64,000 nt of DNA, taken from contig JAJTXY010000008.1 in the NCBI GenBank assembly GCA_021463865.1, positions 150,451-214,450 on the forward strand, in the 5' to 3' direction. The translations under genes and the position numbers were made by a program. The notes under the pieces are model-generated. The model searched no databases and was not told the origin of the DNA. It saw only the letters and a program-made list of their open reading frames with translations. Positions 46,150 through 55,249 of this stretch are shown here, one piece after another (position 1 is the first letter of the stretch; each line of letters opens with the position of its first letter). The DNA is from Anaerolineae bacterium. Lineage in GTDB: Bacteria; Chloroflexota; Anaerolineae; Aggregatilineales; J027.

Positions 46150-46536
46150 ATGGATTATCTGCAACAAGTGAATATAATCGAGGATTATCTAAAATCCCTT
46201 AACAACCTTGACCTCGATCAATACCTGCACCTATTTACACCCGATTGTGTGATAAACGACCCCTATGGTTCAGCAGAATTTCGGGGCGAAAATGGACTGC
46301 GAAAATTCTTCACGGGCCTAACTGAGACATGGCATTTTTTTGAGATGCGAACGGATAGCGTTTATCCCGGTGGCAGTGACCGACTGGCCGTGCGTTGGTC
46401 GGTCAGTGGGACAGCTAAAAATGCCAAAACCGCTGAGTTTAGTGGCATTTCAGTCTTTCAGTTTACAGGGGACAAAATTTCACGATTAGACGCCTACTGG
46501 CATTTGGGCAATATGCTGGCCCAAATCCGTGAATAG
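46150..46536 (+). CDS. SnoaL/NTF2-like protein
   Basis: IIEDYLKSLNNLDLDQYLHLFTPDCVINDPYGSAEFRGENGLRKFF...AVRWSVSGTAKNAKTAEFSGISVFQFTGDKISRLDAYW. Confidence 0.85.
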   Translation: MDYLQQVNIIEDYLKSLNNLDLDQYLHLFTPDCVINDPYGSAEFRGENGLRKFFTGLTETWHFFEMRTDSVYPGGSDRLAVRWSVSGTAKNAKTAEFSGISVFQFTGDKISRLDAYWHLGNMLAQIRE

Positions 46537-46545
46537 CCGGGGTTT

Positions 46546-47208
46546 ATGAGTGACCATTCCGAATCTCCTTCGTTGATTGTTCTGTTCACAGCAAATCTGC
46601 GGGCCAATTTTGAATTGATGCCGCATGTATCCGCCATGATTCAACGGATGCGCTCGGCTTTGCTTGCCGAAAATCCGCGCCCTATTTTGCTTCTGGACTT
46701 AGGCGGTGCTTGGGATGCGGATTCATGGGAATGTCAAGTGACCGAAAATCGTGCCCCGTATCTGGTGTTGGATGCAATGGGTTATGCCGCCGCCCATGCC
46801 GATGGCCTACGGGATGAAGATATTTGGGGACTGCAAGAGACAGTAGAACTGCGTCTGATGGATAACACCCGACCAGCCAGTTGGAAATGGCGGGATATGG
46901 TGGTCAATCTGGGGCCGAATGCAACCTTGCCATCGGTGACATGGGCCATTGATGATTCTGCTACGGATGGGGCAATTGCGACAAGCGTAGAAGGTTGCCT
47001 AATGCTCTATCCACAATCGGGGGCATTGGGATTTGTAGAAGCCGCATGGCCCTCACTCGAAATCACGCAAGCCAAGACAATACCGTTTAGTTGGGACATC
47101 CGCCCTGACCCCAGTATTGTGGCTTGTGTCGAATTTGTCCAACGCGAAGCCAAAGCCTATGCCGAGCGCACTGCTCGCTCGCAACATGATGAGGATGCCG
47201 ACGAATGA
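46546..47208 (+). CDS. Metallophosphoesterase/5'-nucleotidase-like protein (tentative)
   Basis: VLFTANLRANFELMPHVSAMIQRMRSALLAENPRPILLLDLGGAWDADSW...LVLDAMGYAAAHAD resembles 5'-nucleotidase N-terminal layout, but metal motifs are degenerate. Confidence 0.4.
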   Translation: MSDHSESPSLIVLFTANLRANFELMPHVSAMIQRMRSALLAENPRPILLLDLGGAWDADSWECQVTENRAPYLVLDAMGYAAAHADGLRDEDIWGLQETVELRLMDNTRPASWKWRDMVVNLGPNATLPSVTWAIDDSATDGAIATSVEGCLMLYPQSGALGFVEAAWPSLEITQAKTIPFSWDIRPDPSIVACVEFVQREAKAYAERTARSQHDEDADE

Positions 47209-48125
47209 CTGAAGTCAGCCTGCCTGAGATTTGTCTCGAACTCGACACGTTTTTTAATATCGAAGCGTTTGTCGAGAAGGATTGGGAGGAATTTTTACCC
47301 GAAAGCTATAAGGGAGTCGTCCAGCGGTTCTATCGTCCCACTTTCGTTCAAGGGACATGGAATGGCTTGATGCTGGAAAATCCCGAACCTGAAGCAGCTA
47401 TTGATCGGGTCTACCTCGCTGTTTTTCCCACCCAAGGCATCATTGACAAAATCATCGCCAAAGAAGTTGAACGCGGCGCCAAGGGGTCGCTTATTTTTGT
47501 ACATCACCCAACCGCCTATAGTGAAAAAACCGCAGAATTCACCCCTATTAAAGTTGAACAACTAGAGGAACTTAAAGAACATAACATCAGCCTATATAGC
47601 TGCCATGCCCCGCTGGACTGTCATGTGGAAATCAGTACTGCCAACGCCTTTGCCGATGCGCTGGGTTTAGAAGATCAGCAGCGTTTTGGCTATTATGTGG
47701 CGGGCTATGCCGGGATGCACGGCACGGTTAAGCCGACCACCTTCCAAGAAATCGCGCAAAAATTAGCCGAGGTATGCGAGCTGACCACGTTGCGATATGA
47801 CCAATGTTTGAACAATGGAAAGCCTGTTCATCATATTGCGATTACCCCCGGCGGCGGCGGTGATCCTCAATTTATTGATGAGGCCCGTCAATTGGGTGCG
47901 GATACCTATATCACCGGCCATTGGTGGCTGTTTGGGACAAGCGATTATGCCCGCAAGAGCCGCGAGGATATGCCATCCTACATCGCTGGCCTCGACATCA
48001 ACATGCTCGGCGCGTCCCATTACAGCAGTGAACTCTTGGTGATGCGTGATCAGATGGTGGGGTGGTTTAGAGAACACAATATTGAAGCAACAGTCATCCG
48101 CCAGCAGGATGCGTGGGGCAGTTAG
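47205..48125 (+). CDS. NIF3-like dinuclear metal-center protein
   Basis: GSLIFVHHPTAYSE, NISLYSCHAPLDCHVEISTANAFADALGL, IAITPGGGGDPQFIDEARQLGADTYITGHWW. Confidence 0.85.
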   Translation: MTEVSLPEICLELDTFFNIEAFVEKDWEEFLPESYKGVVQRFYRPTFVQGTWNGLMLENPEPEAAIDRVYLAVFPTQGIIDKIIAKEVERGAKGSLIFVHHPTAYSEKTAEFTPIKVEQLEELKEHNISLYSCHAPLDCHVEISTANAFADALGLEDQQRFGYYVAGYAGMHGTVKPTTFQEIAQKLAEVCELTTLRYDQCLNNGKPVHHIAITPGGGGDPQFIDEARQLGADTYITGHWWLFGTSDYARKSREDMPSYIAGLDINMLGASHYSSELLVMRDQMVGWFREHNIEATVIRQQDAWGS

Positions 48126-48190
48126 CCCAGATTATTTTATGTTCATCTGGCAACCAACCTTTTAACGAGTGAAGCCCGAAGGAAAAACTC

Positions 48191-49822
48191 ATGCAATTGA
48201 AATCTAGTGAGGCGTTGTGGTGGCAGCGGGGTGTCATCTATCAAATCTACCCACGTAGCTTTAAAGACAACAATAACGATGGTATTGGCGATCTTCAAGG
48301 CGTCATCAGCAAGCTCGATTATTTGGCTGAATTGGGAATAGAGGCCATTTGGCTTTCCCCAATTTATCCCTCCCCAATGGCCGACTTTGGTTACGATGTC
48401 AGTGATTATTGCGACATCAACCCCATATTTGGGTCATTGGAAGATTTCGACGCACTGGTAAAAGAAGCCCATCAACGTGGATTATCGGTCATTATTGATT
48501 TTGTGCCAAATCACTCTTCCGATCAGCATCCGTGGTTTATCGAGTCACGTTCCTCACGGAATAATCCTAAGCGAAACTGGTATTTTTGGGCCGACCCCTT
48601 AGAGGATGGCAGTCCGCCTAACAATTGGCTGTCCGTTTTCGGTGGTTCCGCTTGGGAATGGGACGAGACCACCCAGCAATACTATCTACACAGCTTTCTC
48701 AAAGAACAGCCCGATCTCAATTGGCGTAACCCTGAAGTGAAACAGGCGATGCTTAATGCGGTGCGCTTTTGGCTAGAACGGGATGTGGACGGTTTCCGCA
48801 TTGATGTGGCCCACTTTATCATGAAAGACCCCCACCTGAGTGATAATCCGCCGAATGAAGACATGAAGACCGACTTCAAACCGCTTGGCGATTACGATTC
48901 CCAACTGCATATTCACGACACAGGCCACCCTGACATTCACGGGGTCATGCGCGAATTCCGCGCTCTGCTCGACAGCTACAGCACCCACCGTCCACGTTTC
49001 TCAGTTGGGGAAATCCATATTTTTGACTGGGCAGAGTGGGCCAAATATTACGGCGAAAAACTGGATGAGTTGCATATGCCATTCAATTTCGGCTTTATTG
49101 GGACGGCGTGGAATCCGCAGATTTTCCAAAAAGTGATTGAGGGGGTTGAAGCCGCCGTACCACAAGGGGCATGGCCCAATTATGTTCTCGGCAACCATGA
49201 CGAACACCGGATTGCCAGCCGTGTTGGGGCCGATGCTGCCCGATCTGCCATGATGCTGCTTTTGACACTGCGCGGTACGCCTACCATCTACTATGGGGAT
49301 GAAATCGGGATGCACGATGTAGACATCCCACCCGAATTGGAACAAGACCCGTGGGGCAAAAACGTGAAAGGTATGGGTTTAGGTCGTGACCCTGAACGCA
49401 CGCCGATGCAGTGGGATGCCAGCACCAATGCCGGATTTAGCGCGGCAGGAGTTCAGACATGGCTACCCATCGCTGACGATTATGCTGAAATCAACGTCGC
49501 TAATCAGCAAAAAGATGCCCGTTCGATGTTGGCTCTCACCCGCCGACTGCTGGCCCTGCGCAGTGCAACCCCCGCCTTGCATGTCGGAAGTTACAAGACT
49601 GTCCAACACAACAACGAACATTGCCTCGTCTATATGCGCGAATATGAGGGCGAACGCTGGTTGGTGGCACTCAATTTTTCGGATGCAGCGCAAACCTTAA
49701 ACCTGCCCCTCAACCAAAACGGGCAGATTGTTCTTTCAACCGGGTTGGATCGTGAGGAATCGGTCAATCTCGGTTCGTTGCACCTCCGGGCGAATGAAGG
49801 CTGCCTCACCAAATTGGGGTAA
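48191..49822 (+). CDS. GH13 alpha-glucosidase/oligo-1,6-glucosidase-like
   Basis: VIYQIYPRSFKDNNNDGIGDLQGVISKLDYL, VIIDFVPNHSSDQHPWF, DGFRIDVAHFI, FSVGEIHIFD, VLGNHDEHRIASR. Confidence 0.93.
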   Translation: MQLKSSEALWWQRGVIYQIYPRSFKDNNNDGIGDLQGVISKLDYLAELGIEAIWLSPIYPSPMADFGYDVSDYCDINPIFGSLEDFDALVKEAHQRGLSVIIDFVPNHSSDQHPWFIESRSSRNNPKRNWYFWADPLEDGSPPNNWLSVFGGSAWEWDETTQQYYLHSFLKEQPDLNWRNPEVKQAMLNAVRFWLERDVDGFRIDVAHFIMKDPHLSDNPPNEDMKTDFKPLGDYDSQLHIHDTGHPDIHGVMREFRALLDSYSTHRPRFSVGEIHIFDWAEWAKYYGEKLDELHMPFNFGFIGTAWNPQIFQKVIEGVEAAVPQGAWPNYVLGNHDEHRIASRVGADAARSAMMLLLTLRGTPTIYYGDEIGMHDVDIPPELEQDPWGKNVKGMGLGRDPERTPMQWDASTNAGFSAAGVQTWLPIADDYAEINVANQQKDARSMLALTRRLLALRSATPALHVGSYKTVQHNNEHCLVYMREYEGERWLVALNFSDAAQTLNLPLNQNGQIVLSTGLDREESVNLGSLHLRANEGCLTKLG

Positions 49823-49841
49823 AAAATGGTTTAGCGATAAT

Positions 49842-49878
49842 GCCCAGTCCTTCCAAAACGAGGGGTTGGGCTTTTTTG
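49842..49878 (+). terminator. Intrinsic terminator after GH13 gene
   Basis: GCCCA...TGGGC hairpin followed by TTTTTTG. Confidence 0.65.
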
Positions 49879-49881
49879 TTT

Positions 49882-50550
49882 TTAGAGGTGCTTGAAGATG
49901 AGGCAGGCATTGAGCGGATCATCGTTTTCCACCACGATATTCGCATGGTCACGGGGATAGCATAAGTCCATATAGAGTTGTTGGGCCGGGATGTAGCGTT
50001 TTTGATAACGCCCCAACACGACTGCCTTATCCCCAAACAGCGGCAAATCACGTTCCAATGCCCGCGCCAATGCTACTTCAAACGACACGTCCACAAAAAT
50101 GGTGAAATCCCAAGAGGCGGTTAACTCAGGTCGTTGCAGGAATATCCCATCGAACAGCAAAATGGCATTGGGAGGCGCAATTTCTATAGGAGCTTTCACA
50201 GCACCATCGGTTCTGAAATCAAAAAGAGCGGTCTGATAATGCAAATCGCCGTTTTCACTGAGGGGGTCAAGCAGCAGTTTTTTGAGAGCCGGGTAATCGA
50301 ATGAATCATAGAAATAGCCATCAGGGGAAAGCGACCCTCTTTGATGACGCACCTCACGTGAATTGTGAAAACCATCTATCGAAGCGCGAATGATAGGATA
50401 CCCGGTCTTCTGCAAAAACACGGCCAATTCATCAGCAAGGGTGGTTTTGCCCGATGCGTCAATGCCATCAATCGCAATTTTGGCAGGCGGGGGACGTTTT
50501 AATCGCGTGATAGGGTCGGTGATGTGGGTAATTAATTCGGTGCGACGCAT
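49882..50550 (-). CDS. Uridine kinase-like P-loop kinase
   Basis: KIAIDGIDASGKTTLADELAVFL; IIRASIDGFHNSREVRHQRG; ILLFDGIFLQRPEL. Confidence 0.87.
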   Translation of the reverse strand: MRRTELITHITDPITRLKRPPPAKIAIDGIDASGKTTLADELAVFLQKTGYPIIRASIDGFHNSREVRHQRGSLSPDGYFYDSFDYPALKKLLLDPLSENGDLHYQTALFDFRTDGAVKAPIEIAPPNAILLFDGIFLQRPELTASWDFTIFVDVSFEVALARALERDLPLFGDKAVVLGRYQKRYIPAQQLYMDLCYPRDHANIVVENDDPLNACLIFKHL

Positions 50551-50558
50551 GGCGATTT

Positions 50559-52196
50559 TTATGACCCGCAGGCCCGACCTGACAACACAGGGATGTCAAA
50601 ACCGAGCAGTTGATTCGACAGCATCACCTGTAGCAAATTTTCGTTAGGATAGCTGCCAATCCAAACCTCATTACGATAATCCCCCCAAACACTGACCTGC
50701 CCTAGCAGATTCCCAGTTTGGCTATCAAACGTCAATACATGGCCTGTTTGGTCAGCCAATACGAGGGTACAGGCATCCGCTTGGAGCAGGCGGGCATGGC
50801 TTAGATTTTCGACACCGACCTCCGTCGTCCACACTACTTTGCCGTTGGGTGAAATTGCCGAAAGGGTATCTCTGCCATTCACGCCCCACAGCACCAGTAG
50901 GCCGGAATCGGTGACAAGCAGGGCGCTGTCGGTACGGTTGATGTCGAGATTTTCCAATACGAGCATATGCGTGCCGTCGGAAGTGATAATTTCAAGCGTG
51001 CCCTGATTTCGCAGGTAAATACTGCCATCTGGCGCGGCGGCCAGATCAGAATTTGGCAGCACGTCGGCCCGTTCGAGCAATGTCCCATCCGGCGAAAAAA
51101 CCAATAATTCATTGCTGCTGGTCAATAGGGCGGCGAGTTGGGAGGTGGAGGCATGGGTGGTGATTCGGCTGATTCCCGCAGACTCGGCAACAGGCTGGCG
51201 CTGCACATCATACACATGTAGGGTAGAGTCTGTATCTATCAACAAAATGGATTGACCTAACACAAATGGGCCTTGTGCAATGCTCTCTAGTCCGGTTGAC
51301 CACTCTTCCCAAAAGCCGCCATATTGATTCCAAATTTGCACCCGACCATCGGCTGCGCCAATCAACGCGACCTGTGCATCGCCATCCCTCAGACCCGCAA
51401 AGCCCACCACATCAATCGAATCGGCAAGGCGATATTCCCAAAGTCGCCCCCCTTCATTGTTATAGGCGCGATATTGATTGTCGTCCACAAACAACACCAT
51501 ACCATCTTGGCGGAAAATGGGGTCAAAACGTGGGCCACTTTCATCAATCAGAGTCGTGTGCCAGCGATGGGCGGGATTTAGCCAGCCGCGCCAATTCTCG
51601 ATAAACTGACGGGGGTTCAACCAGCCACGTAGTCGGGGGTCCACTGTCCAATAGCCCGGCCCCGGATAGTTGGGCCACATGGTACGGATTTCGAAATGCA
51701 GATGGGGCGCAGGGCGGGGGTCACTAATCGCGCCAACAATATCGCCTTTGTTGACACATGTCCCTTCTGCCGGAAATAAATAACCACCACTTTCTTCCAT
51801 ATGCCCATAAACCGAATAAACCGTGCCAGTGGGGAAGGAATGCTGCACGATCACGACACCGCGATCCCGCCCCCAACCTTCAGGATTGGAATAGGTGACA
51901 CGCCCCGGCGCAAATGCTCGCACAGGCAGCCCAAGCGACGACCCTTCGATGCTGACCCAATCATCCCCAGCATGAAGTTGGCCTTCAAAACGGGCATTCG
52001 GACGCATAAAAGGGTTAATCAATTGAAATCGAGTGGTATCAATCGGGTAATCAAAATCGTCAGGAGAATCTACAATACCGCAACCTTGTTGATAGGGTGA
52101 GGTTTGGGTTGGAGCAGGTGGGGCATATGCCGAAACCACTGCCCCACCATAAATTATTGCAATAAATACAACCCAGAGACCCCAAAACCGTCGCAT
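50559..52196 (-). CDS. M23-type peptidase (LytM domain) with PQQ/beta-propeller-like C-terminal region
   Basis: LHAGDDWVSIEGSSLGLPVRAFAPGRVTYSNPEGWGRDRGVVIVQH...YSVYGHM...PHLHFEI; C-terminal repeats LLIDTDSTLHVYDVQRQPV, LLVFSPDGTLLER. Confidence 0.85.
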   Translation of the reverse strand: MRRFWGLWVVFIAIIYGGAVVSAYAPPAPTQTSPYQQGCGIVDSPDDFDYPIDTTRFQLINPFMRPNARFEGQLHAGDDWVSIEGSSLGLPVRAFAPGRVTYSNPEGWGRDRGVVIVQHSFPTGTVYSVYGHMEESGGYLFPAEGTCVNKGDIVGAISDPRPAPHLHFEIRTMWPNYPGPGYWTVDPRLRGWLNPRQFIENWRGWLNPAHRWHTTLIDESGPRFDPIFRQDGMVLFVDDNQYRAYNNEGGRLWEYRLADSIDVVGFAGLRDGDAQVALIGAADGRVQIWNQYGGFWEEWSTGLESIAQGPFVLGQSILLIDTDSTLHVYDVQRQPVAESAGISRITTHASTSQLAALLTSSNELLVFSPDGTLLERADVLPNSDLAAAPDGSIYLRNQGTLEIITSDGTHMLVLENLDINRTDSALLVTDSGLLVLWGVNGRDTLSAISPNGKVVWTTEVGVENLSHARLLQADACTLVLADQTGHVLTFDSQTGNLLGQVSVWGDYRNEVWIGSYPNENLLQVMLSNQLLGFDIPVLSGRACGS

Positions 52197-52202
52197 ATGG
52201 GG

Positions 52203-52832
52203 CTAGTCAGTGTAATCTTGACCGGAAATCCACGACCAATCACTCGGCGGCCAATATTTCATCAGAACCTTGCCGATAATCTGGGAGCGTTTAATAGGGC
52301 CAAAGTCGTGGCTATCGCGGCTGTGATTGCGATTATCACCCAAGACGAAATATTCGTCGTCGCCCAAGACCCATTGGCGATCTTGGCAGGAATAGGTTTG
52401 GCATAATTCAGCCACATACGGCTCATCCAGCGCGACCCCATTGATATAAATCTGCCCCTCGTCCATCGTCACGGTTTCACCGGGAAGGGCCACAATGCGC
52501 TTCAGCAAATCAATCTGGTTATCCAAATCAAGGACGACAACATCGCCGCGCTGGGGGTCGCCGAGGATATAATGCAGCCGTGATACCACGATCCGTTCAT
52601 GGTCAAAGAAACTCGGCTCCATGCTATGGCCTTCAACGATATATCGCGGAATGAACAGATTGAGGCCCGTATACAGGATAATTACCAAGAGGGCCGTCTG
52701 AAACACCTCCCGAAATATACCGCTACCACGCTGACGTAGGCTGCGACCTTCCTGTGGAGGGGCTTCATATAACGCGGGCATAGGAGTCATATCCATCGGG
52801 GGTTGCGGAGAATCGTTTTGATACGGGTACAC
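52203..52832 (-). CDS. lepB: Signal peptidase I
   Basis: YIVEGHSMEPSFFDHERIVV (catalytic Ser), GDVVVLDLDNQIDLLKRIVALPGETV (Lys), YFVLGDNRNHSRDSHDFGPIKRSQIIGKV. Confidence 0.96.
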   Translation of the reverse strand: MYPYQNDSPQPPMDMTPMPALYEAPPQEGRSLRQRGSGIFREVFQTALLVIILYTGLNLFIPRYIVEGHSMEPSFFDHERIVVSRLHYILGDPQRGDVVVLDLDNQIDLLKRIVALPGETVTMDEGQIYINGVALDEPYVAELCQTYSCQDRQWVLGDDEYFVLGDNRNHSRDSHDFGPIKRSQIIGKVLMKYWPPSDWSWISGQDYTD

Positions 52833-53040
52833 GCATTAAGCTCCTTAGCATAGTGAGTTTTTATTCACCCACACCGATTCATTATACACTGGCATGAAGC
52901 CCAATACGCCCAAGAATTTGCAAAAAATCTGTAAAACGTCGGATTGGTAATAAATTCAATAATTTTTGACAAAATTCACAAAATTCGGAAAATTATCGTG
53001 ACTTTTTGCCGCGGCGAGTGTTTAATCCTTTGAACACTAA

Positions 53041-53056
53041 TGTGACATATTTCACA
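53041..53056. promoter_or_regulatory. Consensus CRP/FNR-family type binding site
   Basis: TGTGA-CATATT-TCACA perfect dyad, 35 bp upstream of the desaturase start codon. Confidence 0.6.
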
Positions 53057-53090
53057 GGCCGTATCGTTTAAGTAAAGGATAGATCCATAA

Positions 53091-54155
53091 ATGCAAGAGA
53101 CTACTGCCAAAAAAGCAAAACCGGCATGGGTACGGATTGTTGCCGCCTATCAAAAGCCTACTATCAACACCAGCATAATCCAAATCCTGAACAGTTATAT
53201 ACCGTTCTGGTTCTTTTTGATTTTGAGCGCCATTTTGGTGAATGTTTCGATTTTGCTGTCGCTGCCCTGTTCGCTGTTGGCGGCGGGATTTATGATGCGG
53301 GTTTTCATTATTCAGCATGATGCCGGACATGGGTCATTTTTTAAATCCAAAAAATGGAACACGATTATTGGCAATATTTGTAGTGTTGTGACCCTAACCC
53401 CGTATGATATGTGGCGCACCAACCACGCCATCCACCACGCCCATAATGGTGACCTCAACCATCGCGGGACGGGTGATATTTACACGATGACCGTCAATGA
53501 GTACCGCGCACTACCATCATGGAAACGTTTGGGGTACAAGATTTATCGTAACCCGGCTTTCTTGTTCCTCATTGGCGCACCCTTGATGTTCGTGGTGTTG
53601 TTCCGTCTCCCCTTTGCCTACAAACACACACATAGCCGACGTGGTTTGATGAGTGTCATCCGCACCGATGTGCAATTTTTAACATTCATTGTCCTCATGT
53701 CAGTAATCTTTGGGTTTGGTAATTTCCTGATGGCCTACCTGCCGATGATCTTCTTCGCGTCAAGTGCCGGGGTCTGGATGTTTTACGTTCAACACCAATT
53801 TGAAGATGCCTATTGGTCAAAAGACCCGCATTGGACATATGAAGACGCCGCCCTAAAAGGCAGCACCTATTACAAACTACCCAAAGTGCTGCAATGGTTC
53901 ACTGGCAACATCGGCCTACACCACATTCACCACCTTAGCCCACTCATCCCCAACTATTTGCTGCAAGAGTGCCACGACGAGAATCCGGAATTCCATAAAG
54001 TTGTGACCTTGACCATCTGGAGCAGTGTTAAGCTGGTTGCCAAGAATTTGGCGCTGTGGGATGAAGAAACCGAAAAGATGATGACGTTCCGTGAATTTGA
54101 ACGTAACGAACGGCTGGCCCGTCAGTTGAACCGGACACAACCAGTCAATGGCTAA
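53091..54155 (+). CDS. Membrane fatty-acid desaturase
   Basis: His boxes HDAGHGSF, HHAHNG, HIHHLSP region (GLHHIHHLSPLIPNY) with TM pairs. Confidence 0.92.
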   Translation: MQETTAKKAKPAWVRIVAAYQKPTINTSIIQILNSYIPFWFFLILSAILVNVSILLSLPCSLLAAGFMMRVFIIQHDAGHGSFFKSKKWNTIIGNICSVVTLTPYDMWRTNHAIHHAHNGDLNHRGTGDIYTMTVNEYRALPSWKRLGYKIYRNPAFLFLIGAPLMFVVLFRLPFAYKHTHSRRGLMSVIRTDVQFLTFIVLMSVIFGFGNFLMAYLPMIFFASSAGVWMFYVQHQFEDAYWSKDPHWTYEDAALKGSTYYKLPKVLQWFTGNIGLHHIHHLSPLIPNYLLQECHDENPEFHKVVTLTIWSSVKLVAKNLALWDEETEKMMTFREFERNERLARQLNRTQPVNG

Positions 54156-55128
54156 CCACATTCGTTGGGGGGTCATTAGCACGGCTCGGATTGGCCGGGT
54201 GCGTGTCATTCCGGCCATTCAGCAATCCTCGAATGGTCGGGTGGTTGCCATTGCCAGCCGTAATCTTGAAACAGCACAGGCCGTCGCGGGAGAACTCAAT
54301 ATCCCCACGGCCTATGGCTCTTATGAAGCCCTGTTGAATGACCCGAATGTGGACGCGATTTATAATCCCCTGCCCAACAGCGAACATGCCGAATGGAGCA
54401 TTCGCTGTGCCGAGGCGGGCAAACCGACCCTCTGCGAAAAACCACTTGCGCGGGATGTCGCTGAAGCCCAACAAATGGTGGATTTTTTTGCCCAACGGGG
54501 CGTCCTCTTCGCCGAAGCGTTTATGTATCGCTTCCACCCCCAAACCAACCAAGTGCGCCAACTTTTGGCGAACAACCAAATTGGGGACATTCATCTAATC
54601 AATTCTGCGTTTACCTTCACCCTTACCCAAGAAAACAACATCCGTCTGAGTAAAGACTTGGCGGGCGGAGCGTTGATGGATGTGGGATGTTACTGTGTCA
54701 ATGTCATGCGCTTGCTGACGGGTGAAGAACCCATTCAGATAGAGGCCTTCGCAAATTTTGGCGAAACATCGGATGTAGATGAATCGCTGGTGGGTCTGCT
54801 GCAATTTCCATCCGGTGTCTTGGGCCATTTCGATTGTGGCTTACGCAGCTATCGGGCAAATTATTATGAAATTCGCGGCTCGATAGGTCGGATTTTGGTC
54901 GAAGAAGCCTTCACGATGCGCCCCGGCAATGAATACACTATCAAGGTGTGGCAGGGTGAAGATTATCAAGAATTTAAAACCCCGGCGGTGGATCATCATC
55001 AATTGATGGCGGAAGATTTCGCCGACGCCCTGCTCAACAATCGTCCGCCGCGCTTCCCTGCCCAAGATGCGGTTGAGAATATGCGAGTGATTGACCAATT
55101 ACTTGCTTCGGCCCGCCAACACGCCTAA
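54148..55128 (+). CDS. Gfo/Idh/MocA-family NAD(P)-dependent oxidoreductase
   Basis: IRWGVISTARIGRVRVIPAIQQS, IYNPLPNSEHAEWSIRCAEAGKPTLCEKPLARDVAEAQQMV. Confidence 0.92.
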   Translation: MANHIRWGVISTARIGRVRVIPAIQQSSNGRVVAIASRNLETAQAVAGELNIPTAYGSYEALLNDPNVDAIYNPLPNSEHAEWSIRCAEAGKPTLCEKPLARDVAEAQQMVDFFAQRGVLFAEAFMYRFHPQTNQVRQLLANNQIGDIHLINSAFTFTLTQENNIRLSKDLAGGALMDVGCYCVNVMRLLTGEEPIQIEAFANFGETSDVDESLVGLLQFPSGVLGHFDCGLRSYRANYYEIRGSIGRILVEEAFTMRPGNEYTIKVWQGEDYQEFKTPAVDHHQLMAEDFADALLNNRPPRFPAQDAVENMRVIDQLLASARQHA

Positions 55129-55152
55129 GCCATAACCCAATCAAAGGGTATG

Positions 55153-55186
55153 AATAGATAGGGTTCTCTGAAGCCCTATCTATTTT
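55153..55186 (+). terminator. Intrinsic terminator
   Basis: AATAGATAGGG-ttctctgaag-CCCTATCTATT followed by TT. Confidence 0.7.
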
Positions 55187-55213
55187 CACATCCCCTCAAA
55201 AACCTTGTATAAT
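55185..55213 (+). promoter_or_regulatory. Sigma70-type promoter of the herA-sir2 operon
   Basis: TTCACA, 17-nt spacer, TATAAT, 37 nt before the start codon. Confidence 0.65.
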
Positions 55214-55249
55214 CAGAGAACATATGTTTGAAATACACAGGGATACTTT

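Noticed and set aside
46546-47208. Firm 5'-nucleotidase/metallophosphatase call
   Set aside because: Only weak N-terminal resemblance and no intact metal-ligand set; retained at low confidence.
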